Assembly: GCF_039544005.1 (NCBI RefSeq)
Contig: NZ_BAABKV010000001.1
Coordinates: 5,332,001 to 5,396,000, forward strand
Direction: 5' to 3'
DNA: 64,000 nucleotides
Source: Kitasatospora paranensis
Lineage (GTDB): Bacteria > Actinomycetota > Actinomycetes > Streptomycetales > Streptomycetaceae
A program made the translations under genes and the position numbers. How positions within the stretch are numbered: the stretch's first letter is position 1; each line of letters starts with the position of its first letter. Of the stretch, positions 54,636-63,966 are shown in pieces. A model generated the notes under the pieces. The model saw only the letters and a program-made list of their open reading frames with translations, did not search any database and was not told the origin of the DNA.

Positions 54636-55727
54636 ATGAACGCAGTGATCGCCGCAGGCGCGCGCACCCACCAGTGGCGCGGCCTCATCGAGGAGTACCG
54701 CGACCGGCTGCCGGTCAGCGACGCCACCCCCGTGGTCACCCTGCTGGAGGGCGGCACGCCGCTCGTCCCCGCGCAGGTGCTCTCCGAGCGGACCGGCTGC
54801 GAGGTCTACCTCAAGGTCGAGGGCGCCAACCCGACCGGCTCCTTCAAGGACCGCGGGATGACGATGGCCATCTCCAAGGCCAAGGAGGAGGGCGCCCAGG
54901 CCGTCATCTGCGCCTCCACCGGCAACACCTCGGCCTCCGCCGCCGCGTACGCGGTCCGCGCCGGAATGGTGCCGGCGGTGCTGGTGCCGCAGGGCAAGAT
55001 CGCCCTCGGCAAGATGGGCCAGGCCATCGTGCACGGTGCCCGGATCCTCCAGGTCGAGGGCAACTTCGACGACTGCCTCACGCTCGCCCGCGACCTGTCC
55101 GACAAGTACCCGGTGGCGCTGGTCAACTCGGTGAACCCGGTGCGCATCGAGGGCCAGAAGACCGCCGCGTTCGAGATCGTCGACATGCTCGGCGACGCCC
55201 CCGACATCCACATCCTGCCGGTCGGCAACGCGGGCAACATCACCGCCTACTGGCGGGGCTACCGCGAGTACGCCGCCGACGGCCTGTCCACGCGCAAGCC
55301 GCAGATGTGGGGATTCCAGGCGGCCGGTGCGGCCCCGATCGTGGACGGCGCCCCGGTGCTCAAGCCGGAGACGCTGGCGACCGCGATCCGGATCGGCAAC
55401 CCCGCCTCGTGGGACTTCGCGGTCGCCGCGCGGGACGAGTCGGGCGGTCTCATCGACAAGGTGACCGACCGTCAAATCCTGTCCGCCTACCGCCTGCTGG
55501 CCTCGCAGGAGGGCGTCTTCGTGGAGCCGTCCTCGGCGGCCGGCGTGGCCGGCCTGCTGGCCAAGGCGGAGGCCGGCCTGGTCGACCCGGGTCAGCGGAT
55601 CGTCTGCACCGTCACCGGCAACGGCCTGAAGGACCCGGACTGGGCGGTGGCCGGCGCCCCGCAGCGCCCCGACATCGTCCCGGTCGACGCGGAGGCCGCC
55701 GCGCACCGTCTCGGCCTGCTCGACTGA
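54636..55727 (+). CDS. thrC: Threonine synthase
   Basis: This PLP enzyme turns O-phosphohomoserine into threonine. The 363 residues contain the PLP Lys in PTGSFKDRGMTMAIS and the phosphate-binding blocks CASTGNTSASAAAYA and LPVGNAGNITAYW. The overall length matches the class II actinobacterial enzymes. It is coupled to hom (8-bp gap) and ends at a hairpin. thrB is separate, 328 bp downstream. Confidence 0.97.
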   Translation: MNAVIAAGARTHQWRGLIEEYRDRLPVSDATPVVTLLEGGTPLVPAQVLSERTGCEVYLKVEGANPTGSFKDRGMTMAISKAKEEGAQAVICASTGNTSASAAAYAVRAGMVPAVLVPQGKIALGKMGQAIVHGARILQVEGNFDDCLTLARDLSDKYPVALVNSVNPVRIEGQKTAAFEIVDMLGDAPDIHILPVGNAGNITAYWRGYREYAADGLSTRKPQMWGFQAAGAAPIVDGAPVLKPETLATAIRIGNPASWDFAVAARDESGGLIDKVTDRQILSAYRLLASQEGVFVEPSSAAGVAGLLAKAEAGLVDPGQRIVCTVTGNGLKDPDWAVAGAPQRPDIVPVDAEAAAHRLGLLD

Positions 55728-55747
55728 CGGTCGTTCAGCGCGCGCCC

Positions 55748-55786
55748 GGCGGCGGGCCGACCCTTTCGGGGGTTCGGCCCGCCGCC
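55748..55786 (+). terminator. thrC terminator
   Basis: A perfect 13-bp stem GGCGGCGGGCCGA / TCGGCCCGCCGCC lies 20 bp after the thrC stop. Confidence 0.82.
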
Positions 55787-56055
55787 GTCGTCGTATGACA
55801 CTTACGTGTCGGTTCGCCGCTGATTTCCCCCTTCTTTTCCGCACGGTTTCCGGCCAGAAAGGGCAACACGGCAGATCGAAGGGGAGCGGGGTGTACCGCT
55901 GTGGAACCTCTCTTCGATAGTCTAGTTTCCGACGGGCCGCGCCTTCCCGCGCAGACGCCCGATCCGCCGGGTCCCGTGTTCCTGGGTCCCGCCGCCGTAC
56001 CACTGCTGGCCCCACCCCACCGGGCAGCCCTCACTCCCCAGGAGAGTCCACCGCA
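55787..56055 (+). other. thrB upstream region
   Basis: Together with the terminator this forms a 328-bp gap. The AT-richer segment at 55898-55930 has a -10-like TAGTCT (55918-55923) but no clear -35. AGGAG (56040-56044) is the thrB ribosome site. No small gene is supported. Confidence 0.4.
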
Positions 56056-56973
56056 ATGGCCGGTCCTGCGTTCCGTGCCGCCGCCGTCCGGGTGCGAGTC
56101 CCCGCGACCAGCGCCAACCTCGGCCCCGGCTTCGACGCCTTCGGACTCGCCCTGGGCCTGTACGACGACATCGTCGTCCGGGTCGCCGACTCCGGGCTCA
56201 CCGTGGACATCGCCGGCGAGGGTGCCGACACCCTCGCCCGGGACGAGCGCCACCTGGTGGTCCGCTCCATGCGGGCCGCCTTCGACCGGCTCGGCGGCCA
56301 GCCGCGCGGCCTGGAGGTCGTCTGCGCCAACCGGATACCGCACGGCCGCGGCCTCGGCTCGTCCTCGGCCGCGATCTGCGCGGGCATCGTGGCCGCCCGG
56401 GCGGTCACCATCGGCGGCGCCACCGCGCTCGACGACGACGCCCTGCTCGCCCTCGCCTCCGAGATCGAGGGCCACCCCGACAACGTCGCCGCCTGTCTGC
56501 GCGGCAACTTCACGGTGGCGTGGACGGCCGAGGACGGCGCCCGCACCATCGTGCTCGACCCGTCCGAGCAGGTCGTCCCGGTCGTCTTCGTCCCGGCCAC
56601 CGAGGTGCTCACGGAGACCGCCCGCGGCCTGCTGCCGAAGACCGTCCCGCTGGCCGACGCCGCCGTCAACGCCGGCCGTGCCGCGCTGATGGTCGAGGCC
56701 CTCACCCGCCGCCCCGAGCTGCTGCTCACCGCGACCGAGGACCGGCTCCACCAGGACTACCGCGCCTCGGCGATGCCCGACAGCGCCGCGCTGGTCGCCG
56801 CACTGCGCTCGCACGGCGTCCCGGCCGTCATCTCCGGCGCCGGCCCGACGGTGCTGGCGCTCACCGACGAGGCGTCCGCCGACAAGGTCCGGCAGCTCGC
56901 CGGACCGGAATTCGCCGCCCACCGGCTCCGACTGGACCGCACCGGTGCCAGCGTGCTGCCGCTGGACGGCTGA
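56056..56973 (+). CDS. thrB: Homoserine kinase
   Basis: This GHMP kinase phosphorylates homoserine for threonine synthesis. The 305 residues show VRVPATSANLGPGFDAFGLA at the N-terminus, the phosphate loop RIPHGRGLGSSSAAICAG, DNVAACLRGNFTVAW and the C-terminal GVPAVISGAGPTVLAL motif. The ATG at 56056 follows AGGAG. With lysA, hom and thrC it completes the aspartate-family set here. Confidence 0.97.
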   Translation: MAGPAFRAAAVRVRVPATSANLGPGFDAFGLALGLYDDIVVRVADSGLTVDIAGEGADTLARDERHLVVRSMRAAFDRLGGQPRGLEVVCANRIPHGRGLGSSSAAICAGIVAARAVTIGGATALDDDALLALASEIEGHPDNVAACLRGNFTVAWTAEDGARTIVLDPSEQVVPVVFVPATEVLTETARGLLPKTVPLADAAVNAGRAALMVEALTRRPELLLTATEDRLHQDYRASAMPDSAALVAALRSHGVPAVISGAGPTVLALTDEASADKVRQLAGPEFAAHRLRLDRTGASVLPLDG

Positions 56974-57511
56974 GCGGCCCGGTTCCGGGCCTACCCGCGT
57001 GGATGGAAACGATTGACAAGAACAGGGCTGGGGAATGTGTCAGGGGGTCGGTAGTGTTAACCTCATTGCTGCACCAGATGCCCATCGGGATCCGGTGCGC
57101 CACGTCCCGATCCCGACACTCCGTTCGCACGGGGTCCGGAAGTACGGGACCACGATTCTCCGGGAGCCCACCACAGCGCGTACGCAGCCTGCCTGCGCGA
57201 TTGGGGCGCATCCCGAAGCCGTGACGGCACCTGACTCCCACCCGCGGCCTCCCGACTGAGGTACGGGCGGGCGGAGCCCGGGGACCGCCGCGCGACGGGG
57301 CCCGGGAACCGCAAGGCAGCGACGCCGGTACGAGACCGGCCCGTCGCGCCACTTCGCACCACAGTGCACCGCACATCGCAGCGCTCCTCCCGATCGGCTC
57401 AGCCTTTCGGGGGACAACCGCCTCGGACCAGCGTGATTCGGCGTTGGTCAGGACAGCACAACCGGTCGCCGAGCCAGACAGGCCGACGTCCGCTCCAGGG
57501 AAGGACCCTTA
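56974..57511 (+). other. Long rho leader region
   Basis: This 538-bp gap precedes rho. It holds TTGACA at 57013-57018, a plausible -35, without a clean -10, and several GC-rich palindromic segments. No small gene has a convincing start and ribosome site. A long leader fits rho, which is often autoregulated through early termination, but no specific structure is proved here. Confidence 0.4.
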
Positions 57512-59605
57512 GTGAGCGACACCACCGATCTGATGGGCGCGCGCCCGGACGCCGATGCGTCGGACGCAGCCGCCGCCCCCGCGGCGCCGGCCAAGCGCCG
57601 TCGCAGCGCCGCCGCCGGCCTCGACGGCCTCGTCCTGGCCGAGCTCCAGAAGCTCGCCACGGGGCTGGGCATCAGCGGTACCGGACGGATGCGCAAGAGC
57701 CAGCTCATCGAGGCGATCAAGGAGAAGAACGGCGGCGACCCGCTGCTCGCCGGCGGCTCCGCGCCCGCCCCGGCCGCCAAGCGCGCCGCGGCCAAGGCCG
57801 CGCCCGCCGAGGAGGCACCCGCCGCCGCGGAGAAGCCCGCCCGCCGCACCCGCGCCACGGCCACCGCCGCCGCCGCCGAGGCTCCGGCCGAGGCGCAGGC
57901 CCAGATCGAGATCCCGGTCCAGGCCGCCGCCGAGACCGCCGCTCCGGCCCGTGCCGAGCGCACCCGCCGCCGCGCCACCTCGGCCGCCGGCGCACCCGTC
58001 GCCGAGGCCGCGGACGCGGCCGGCACCGTGGTCGCCGAGGCCAAGGCCGACAGCAAGACCGCCGAGCCGCGCGGCTTCGAGGGTGGCGAGCGCACCGAGC
58101 GCCGCGACCGGCGGGACCGCCGCGACCGCCGCGAGGGCGGCGAGCGCACCGAGACCGCCGAGGCGCAGGACGCGGACGGCCGCGAGTCGCGCCGCGACCG
58201 CCGCAACCGCCGCGACCGCGACCGCACCGACCGCCAGGGCGGTCAGGGCGGCCAGGGCCAGCAGCAGACCGGCACCCAGCAGGACGCCGGCCAGGCCGGC
58301 CGTCAGAGCCAGCCCGCCGGGCAGCAGCAGCAGGCCGGCGGCGCCTACGACGACGACGAGTTCGGCGACGGCCGCCGCGGCCGCCGGGGCCGTTACCGCG
58401 ACCGCCGCGGGCGTGGCAGCCGCCGTGAGGGCTTCGAGGGCGCGGCTCCGGAGCCGCAGATCGGCGAGGACGACGTCCTGATCCCCGTCGCGGGCATCCT
58501 CGACATCCTCGACAACTACGCGTTCGTCCGGACGTCCGGCTACCTGCCGGGCCAGAACGACGTCTACGTCTCGCTCGCCCAGGTCCGCAAGCACGGCCTG
58601 CGCAAGGGTGACGCCATCACCGGTGCGGTGCGCCAGCCCCGCGACGGCGAGCGCCGCGAGAAGTTCAACGCCATGGTGCGGCTGGACTCCGTCAACGGCA
58701 TGGACCCGGACGGCGGCCGCAACCGCCCCGAGTTCGGCAAGCTCACCCCGCTGTACCCGCAGGAGCGCCTGCGCCTGGAGACCGACCCGGGCATCCTGAC
58801 CACGCGGATCATCGACCTCGTGTCGCCGATCGGCAAGGGCCAGCGCGGTCTGATCGTCGCCCCGCCGAAGACCGGCAAGACGATGATCATGCAGGCGATC
58901 GCCAACGCGATCACCCACAACAACCCCGAGTGCCACCTGATGGTCGTCCTGGTCGACGAGCGTCCGGAAGAGGTCACCGACATGCAGCGCTCGGTCAAGG
59001 GCGAGGTCATCTCCTCGACCTTCGACCGGCCGGCCGAGGACCACACCACCGTCGCCGAGCTCGCCATCGAGCGTGCCAAGCGCCTGGTGGAGCTGGGCCA
59101 CGACGTGGTGATCCTGCTGGACTCCATCACCCGTCTGGGCCGTGCCTACAACCTGGCCGCGCCCGCCTCCGGCCGCATCCTGTCCGGTGGTGTCGACTCG
59201 ACCGCGCTCTACCCGCCGAAGAAGTTCTTCGGCGCCGCGCGCAACATCGAGAACGGCGGCTCGCTCACCATCCTCGCCACCGCCCTGGTGGAGACCGGCT
59301 CCCGCGCCGACGAGGTGGTGTTCGAGGAGTTCAAGGGCACCGGCAACATGGAGCTCAAGCTCGACCGCAAGCTCTCCGACAAGCGGATCTTCCCGGCGGT
59401 GGACGTCGACGCGTCCTCCACCCGCAAGGAGGAGATCCTGCTCGGCAACGAGGAGCTCGCGATCGTCTGGAAGCTCCGCCGGGTGCTGCACGCCCTGGAC
59501 CAGCAGCAGGCCATCGAGCTGCTGCTGGACCGCATGAAGAAGACCGGCAGCAACGCCGAGTTCCTCATGCAGATCGCCAAGACGGCGCCGGGCTCCGGCG
59601 ACTGA
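57512..59605 (+). CDS. rho: Transcription termination factor Rho
   Basis: This hexameric RNA helicase ends transcription. At 697 residues it is much longer than E. coli Rho. After a Rho_N helix domain (about 25-75) comes an insertion of about 230 residues rich in Ala, then Arg, Asp, Gly and Gln (RDRRDRRDRRE, then RRGRRGRYRDRRGRGSRRE). This is typical of high-GC actinobacteria. The RNA-binding fold starts near 318 (DVLIPVAGILDILDNYAFVR). Walker A is APPKTGKTMI near 450 and the Q-loop/R-loop region follows. The GTG at 57512 follows GGGAAGGACC. Confidence 0.97.
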   Translation: MSDTTDLMGARPDADASDAAAAPAAPAKRRRSAAAGLDGLVLAELQKLATGLGISGTGRMRKSQLIEAIKEKNGGDPLLAGGSAPAPAAKRAAAKAAPAEEAPAAAEKPARRTRATATAAAAEAPAEAQAQIEIPVQAAAETAAPARAERTRRRATSAAGAPVAEAADAAGTVVAEAKADSKTAEPRGFEGGERTERRDRRDRRDRREGGERTETAEAQDADGRESRRDRRNRRDRDRTDRQGGQGGQGQQQTGTQQDAGQAGRQSQPAGQQQQAGGAYDDDEFGDGRRGRRGRYRDRRGRGSRREGFEGAAPEPQIGEDDVLIPVAGILDILDNYAFVRTSGYLPGQNDVYVSLAQVRKHGLRKGDAITGAVRQPRDGERREKFNAMVRLDSVNGMDPDGGRNRPEFGKLTPLYPQERLRLETDPGILTTRIIDLVSPIGKGQRGLIVAPPKTGKTMIMQAIANAITHNNPECHLMVVLVDERPEEVTDMQRSVKGEVISSTFDRPAEDHTTVAELAIERAKRLVELGHDVVILLDSITRLGRAYNLAAPASGRILSGGVDSTALYPPKKFFGAARNIENGGSLTILATALVETGSRADEVVFEEFKGTGNMELKLDRKLSDKRIFPAVDVDASSTRKEEILLGNEELAIVWKLRRVLHALDQQQAIELLLDRMKKTGSNAEFLMQIAKTAPGSGD

Positions 59606-59620
59606 CCGAGGCTGCCGTGA

Positions 59621-59653
59621 CCGGGCCCCGACCGCACCGCGGCCGGGGCCCGG
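59621..59653 (+). terminator. rho terminator
   Basis: A 10-bp stem CCGGGCCCCG / CGGGGCCCGG is followed by CCCTTTCTC, a weak U tract. Confidence 0.75.
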
Positions 59654-59710
59654 CCCTTTCTCATCCGGCCTTCAGCCGCCCGATCGGCCGCCCTCACGGA
59701 CCCGCCTTAT

Positions 59711-59731
59711 GCTCGAATGACCCGTTCGAGC
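59711..59731 (+). promoter_or_regulatory. Inverted repeat before the LCP gene
   Basis: GCTCGAA-N7-TTCGAGC is a perfect 7-bp inverted repeat ending 14 bp before the LCP start codon. It could be an operator. No partner regulator is visible. Confidence 0.4.
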
Positions 59732-59745
59732 AGAAATGGGATGCC

Positions 59746-60843
59746 ATGTCCGATCGGCGTACGAACCGCACGAACCGCAGCCGCCACCGCGGCCTGCGCA
59801 TCGCGCTGTACGCCCTGGCCGGACTGCTCCTGCTGGGGGCCGGTGCGGCCGGGTACGCGTACTGGCGGCTGAACGGCAACATCCGCAGCGTGGACATCGA
59901 CGCCCAGCTGGGCACCGGGCGGCCGCCCGCCTCCACCGGCGGCGCCTTCAACGTGCTGGTGCTCGGCTCGGACTCCCGGGCGGGCTCCAACGGCTCGCTG
60001 GCGGGCGGCGACACCGGCGACAGTGCCCGCTCGGACACCGCGATGGTGGTGCACATCGACCACGACCACGCCCACGCGTCGGTGGTCAGCATCCCCCGCG
60101 ACACGCTGGTCTCCCGGCCCGCCTGCACCGCCCCGGACGGCACCGCCGTGCCCGCGGCCCGCAGCGTGATGTACAACTCGGCGTTCGAGGTCGGCGGGCC
60201 GGCCTGCGCGGTGAAGACCACCGAGCAGCTCACCGGGATGCGGATGGACCACTACGTCCAGGTCGACTTCGCCGGCTTCGCCTCGATGATCGACTCCATC
60301 GGAGGCGTCGACGTCACCACCACCGTCCCCATCTCCGACCAGGACAGCGGGCTGCGGCTGCCGGCCGGGACGCATCACCTCGGCGGCGCCCAGGCCCTGG
60401 CCTTCGTCCGCACCCGGCACGCCATCGGCAACGGCAGCGACCTCGGCCGGATCGAGCTGCAGAAGCAGATGGTGAAGTCGATCATGCGGCAGGTCGGATC
60501 GATCGGCCTGACCGCCAACCCGGCCCGCATGTGGTCGGTCGCCGACAAGCTCACCCGGTCGATGACCACCGACTCCGACCTCGCCTCGGTCAGCTCGCTC
60601 GTCGGCCTGGCCAACACCATCAAGGCGGTCGGCCCGGACCAGATGACGATGGTCACCCTGCCGGTGGTCACCGCCCCCTCCGACCCCAACCGGGTGGTGC
60701 CGCAGAAGGCCCAGGCGGCCGCGCTGTGGACGGCCCTGCAGGCCGATCAGCCGGTGCCGCAGTCCGTCCTGTCGGAGCAGCCCACCAACCCGGCCGACGG
60801 CGGCGCCTCGCCCTCCGCGGCGCGCGCCGCCGGTCACGGGTGA
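59746..60843 (+). CDS. LytR-CpsA-Psr (LCP) family protein
   Basis: LCP proteins are membrane-anchored enzymes that transfer teichoic-acid-like or other glycopolymers from lipid carriers to peptidoglycan. The 365 residues have a short basic cytosolic end, one membrane helix (LRIALYALAGLLLLGAGAAG) and the LCP domain with NVLVLGSDSR, RSDTAMVVHID, SIPRDTLVSRP and ALAFVRTRHAIGNGSDLGRI. The Arg and Asp residues expected for the polyprenyl-phosphate pocket are present. The tail is Ala/Ser/Pro-rich. Confidence 0.93.
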   Translation: MSDRRTNRTNRSRHRGLRIALYALAGLLLLGAGAAGYAYWRLNGNIRSVDIDAQLGTGRPPASTGGAFNVLVLGSDSRAGSNGSLAGGDTGDSARSDTAMVVHIDHDHAHASVVSIPRDTLVSRPACTAPDGTAVPAARSVMYNSAFEVGGPACAVKTTEQLTGMRMDHYVQVDFAGFASMIDSIGGVDVTTTVPISDQDSGLRLPAGTHHLGGAQALAFVRTRHAIGNGSDLGRIELQKQMVKSIMRQVGSIGLTANPARMWSVADKLTRSMTTDSDLASVSSLVGLANTIKAVGPDQMTMVTLPVVTAPSDPNRVVPQKAQAAALWTALQADQPVPQSVLSEQPTNPADGGASPSAARAAGHG

Positions 60844-60986
60844 GCGCGGGCGGCCACGGGAATAGCGTCGCCCGCCACCCGGTTTGGGAAGAAGCGGCCA
60901 GTGCTGGCAGACTGGTCCGTCGGTCCCGGTTCACGCGCGGCTGCCTGCCGCCGACCCGGTGCCCTCCCGAAACCTAGGAGAGACCC

Positions 60987-61211
60987 TTGAAGCCCAACGT
61001 TCACCCCGAGTATGTCGTGACCAAGGTGACCTGCACCTGCGGTAACGAGTTCACCACCCGCTCGACCGAGACCGGTGGCGAGATCCGCGCCGAGGTCTGC
61101 TCGGCGTGCCACCCCTTCTACACCGGCAAGCAGAAGATCATGGACACCGGTGGCCGCGTGGCGCGCTTCGAGGCCCGCTTCGGCAAGAAGCTCAGCGGCG
61201 GCAAGGCCTAG
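60987..61211 (+). CDS. rpmE: 50S ribosomal protein L31
   Basis: This 74-residue ribosomal protein is of the zinc-binding (C+) type. The metal cysteines are in TCTCGNEF and EVCSACHPFYTG. Actinomycetes often carry a second, Cys-free paralogue used under zinc limitation, not seen in this window. The gene has its own GGAGAG ribosome site and is followed by a long hairpin. Confidence 0.97.
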   Translation: MKPNVHPEYVVTKVTCTCGNEFTTRSTETGGEIRAEVCSACHPFYTGKQKIMDTGGRVARFEARFGKKLSGGKA

Positions 61212-61220
61212 CGCTTCCAC

Positions 61221-61271
61221 GGCGCCGGTCTCGGCGTCCCCGCGGTACCGCGGGGGCGTCGGGCCGGCGCC
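61221..61271 (+). terminator. rpmE terminator hairpin
   Basis: An outer stem GGCGCCGG / CCGGCGCC encloses the perfect palindrome CCCCGCGGTACCGCGGGG (61238-61255). It separates rpmE from prfA. Confidence 0.75.
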
Positions 61272-61321
61272 GTTCGCATCTCCACCCCCACACCGCCACT
61301 CACGGGAAGTAGGCCCATCCG

Positions 61322-62398
61322 ATGTTCGAGGCAGTCGAAGAGCTCCTCGTCGAGCACGCCGCCCTCGAGATGCGGCTGGCCGACCCGGCGGTCCACGCCG
61401 ACCAGGCCAACGCCCGCAAGCTCGCCAAGCGCTACGCCGAGCTGACCCCGATCACCACCGTCTACCGCGCCTGGCGGCAGGCCGGCGAGGACATCGAGGC
61501 CGCCCGTGAGTTCGCCGCCGAGGACCCGGACTTCCACGCCGAGGCCAAGGCCGCCGAGGCCCGCCGCGACGAGCTGACGGAGGAGCTGCGGCTGCTGCTG
61601 GTGCCGCGCGACCCCAATGACGACAAGGACGTCATCCTGGAGGTCAAGGCCGGCGAGGGCGGCGAGGAGTCCGCGCTGTTCGCCGGCGACCTGCTCCGGA
61701 TGTACCTGCGCTTCGCCGAGCGGGCGGGCTGGAAGACCGAGCTCATCGACGCCAACGAGTCGGACCTCGGCGGCTACAAGGACGTCTCGGTCGCCGTGAA
61801 GACCCGCGGGGCCACCGAGCCCGGCCAGGGCGTCTGGGCCCGCCTCAAGTACGAGGGCGGCGTGCACCGCGTGCAGCGCGTGCCGGCCACCGAGTCGCAG
61901 GGCCGGATCCACACCTCCGCCGCCGGCGTGCTGGTCACCCCGGAGGCCGAGGAGGTCGAGGTGGAGATCCACGCCAACGACCTGCGGATCGACGTGTACC
62001 GCTCGTCCGGCCCCGGCGGGCAGTCGGTCAACACCACCGACTCGGCCGTCCGGATCACCCACCTGCCGACCGGTATCGTGGCCTCCTGCCAGAACGAGAA
62101 GAGCCAGCTCCAGAACAAGGAGTCGGCGATGCGCATCCTGCGGTCGCGGCTGCTGGCCGCCGCCCAGGAGGAGGCCGAGCGGGAGGCCTCGGACGCGCGC
62201 CGCAGCCAGGTCCGCACGGTGGACCGCTCGGAGCGCATCCGCACGTACAACTTCCCGGAGAACCGCATCTCGGACCACCGCACCGGCTACAAGTCGTACA
62301 ACCTGGACCAGGTCCTGGACGGCGACCTGAACGCGGTGATCCAGTCCTGCGTGGACGCCGACGCAGCGGCCAAACTGGCCGCCGCCCAGGACAACTGA
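61322..62398 (+). CDS. prfA: Peptide chain release factor 1
   Basis: RF1 recognises UAA and UAG stop codons and releases the peptide on the ribosome. The 358 residues have the GGQ catalytic motif in SSGPGGQSVNTTDSAVR and the codon-reading PAT-type tripeptide in RVPATESQGRIHTSA. The downstream prmC encodes the methyltransferase that modifies the GGQ glutamine, a classic pairing. Confidence 0.97.
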   Translation: MFEAVEELLVEHAALEMRLADPAVHADQANARKLAKRYAELTPITTVYRAWRQAGEDIEAAREFAAEDPDFHAEAKAAEARRDELTEELRLLLVPRDPNDDKDVILEVKAGEGGEESALFAGDLLRMYLRFAERAGWKTELIDANESDLGGYKDVSVAVKTRGATEPGQGVWARLKYEGGVHRVQRVPATESQGRIHTSAAGVLVTPEAEEVEVEIHANDLRIDVYRSSGPGGQSVNTTDSAVRITHLPTGIVASCQNEKSQLQNKESAMRILRSRLLAAAQEEAEREASDARRSQVRTVDRSERIRTYNFPENRISDHRTGYKSYNLDQVLDGDLNAVIQSCVDADAAAKLAAAQDN

Positions 62399-62418
62399 GC
62401 ACTGAGGGGTCGGGTCGG

Positions 62419-63285
62419 ATGAACCTGCTGCTCGCCGAGGTGGCCCAGGCCACCCAGCGGTTGGCCGCGGCCGGCGTGCCGTCGCCGCGCTTCGACGCGG
62501 AGGAACTCGCGGCGTACATCCACAACGTCAAGCGCAGCCAGCTCCACACCGTGGCCGACGCCGACTTCGACGCCCGCTACTGGGAGGCGATCTCCCGCCG
62601 CGAGGCCCGCGAGCCGCTCCAACACATCACCGGGCGGGCGTTCTTCCGCTACCTGGAGCTGGAGGTCGGCCCCGGCGTGTTCGTGCCCCGCCCGGAGACC
62701 GAATCGGTCGTCGAGTGGGCCATAAACGCCGTCCGCGACATGGACGTCGCCGAGCCGCTGGTCGTCGACCTGTGCACCGGCTCCGGCGCGATCGCGCTCG
62801 CCCTCGCGCAGGAGCTGCCCCGCTCCACCGTGCACGCCTTCGAGCTCGACGAGGGCGCGCTGGCCTACACCCGCCGCAACATCGCCGCCAGCCCCGACCG
62901 GGCCCGGGTCACCCTCCACGAGGGCGACGCCACCCGCGCCTTCGAGGGCGAGCCGGGCTGGGACGGCCGCTTCGACCTGGTGATCAGCAACCCGCCGTAC
63001 ATCCCGCTCACCGAGTGGGAGTACGTGGCGCCCGAGGCCCGCGACCACGACCCGCAGATGTCGCTGTTCTCCGGCGAGGACGGCCTGGACACCATCCGCG
63101 GCATCGAGCGGGTCGCCGCCCGGCTGCTGCGGCCCGGCGGCGCGGTCGTGGTCGAGCACGCCGACACCCAGGGCGGCCAGGTGCCGTGGATCTTCCGCGA
63201 GGAGGGCGGCTGGACGGACGCCGCCGACCACCGCGACCTCAACAACCGGCCGCGCTTCGCGACGGCCCGACGCGCTTCGCTCTGA
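62419..63285 (+). CDS. prmC: Release factor glutamine methyltransferase
   Basis: This SAM-dependent enzyme N5-methylates the GGQ glutamine of RF1 and RF2. The 288 residues contain the N-terminal helical domain, PLQHITGRAFFRYLELEV, the SAM loop VVDLCTGSGAIALALA and the active-site NPPY in LVISNPPYIPL. It lies 20 bp after prfA on the same strand. Confidence 0.96.
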   Translation: MNLLLAEVAQATQRLAAAGVPSPRFDAEELAAYIHNVKRSQLHTVADADFDARYWEAISRREAREPLQHITGRAFFRYLELEVGPGVFVPRPETESVVEWAINAVRDMDVAEPLVVDLCTGSGAIALALAQELPRSTVHAFELDEGALAYTRRNIAASPDRARVTLHEGDATRAFEGEPGWDGRFDLVISNPPYIPLTEWEYVAPEARDHDPQMSLFSGEDGLDTIRGIERVAARLLRPGGAVVVEHADTQGGQVPWIFREEGGWTDAADHRDLNNRPRFATARRASL

Positions 63286-63318
63286 CTTCACTGTGACATC
63301 CGGAAGGGGACGCCACCG

Positions 63319-63966
63319 ATGAGCCGCCGCTACGACTGTGCCGATACCGGGGACCGCGCCACCGGGCTGCGCGAGGCCGCCTCCGCGATCCGCCGCGGCG
63401 AACTCGTCGTGCTGCCGACCGACACCCTGTACGGGGTCGGCGCCGACGCCTTCTCCCCGGAGGCGGTGGCCGCGCTGCTGGACGCCAAGGGCCGGGGCCG
63501 CAACATGCCGTCCCCGGTGCTGGTCGGCTCGCCGACCACGCTGCACGGCCTGGTCACCGACTTCTCCGAGCAGGCGTGGGAGCTCGTCGACGCCTTCTGG
63601 CCCGGCGGCCTCACCCTGGTCGCCCGGCACCAGCCGTCGCTGCGCTGGGACCTCGGCGAGACCCGCGGCACCGTCGCCGTCCGGATGCCGCTGCACCCGG
63701 TCGCCCTGGAGTTGCTGAACGCCACCGGCCCGCTCGCCGTCTCCAGCGCCAACAAGACCGGCGGCCCCTCCCCGGCCACCTGCGACGACGCCGAGTCCCA
63801 GCTCGGCGACAGCATCTCGGTCTACCTGGACGGCGGCCGCGCCGACCACGCCACGGCCTCCACCATCGTCGACGTCACCGGCAAGACCCCCGTGGTGCTG
63901 CGGGCCGGCGCGATCAGCGTCGAGCAGCTGAGGGAGGTCGTCCCGGACCTGGAGGCCGGCAGTTGA
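63319..63966 (+). CDS. L-threonylcarbamoyladenylate synthase
   Basis: This Sua5/YrdC/YwlC-family enzyme makes threonylcarbamoyl-AMP from threonine, bicarbonate and ATP for the t6A modification of tRNA. The 215 residues show GELVVLPTDTLYGVGADAFS near the start, KGRGRNMPSPVLVGS, VAVRMPLHPVALELL and LAVSSANKTGGPSPATCDDA. It lacks the extra Sua5 C-terminal domain. It follows prmC by 33 bp. Confidence 0.95.
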   Translation: MSRRYDCADTGDRATGLREAASAIRRGELVVLPTDTLYGVGADAFSPEAVAALLDAKGRGRNMPSPVLVGSPTTLHGLVTDFSEQAWELVDAFWPGGLTLVARHQPSLRWDLGETRGTVAVRMPLHPVALELLNATGPLAVSSANKTGGPSPATCDDAESQLGDSISVYLDGGRADHATASTIVDVTGKTPVVLRAGAISVEQLREVVPDLEAGS

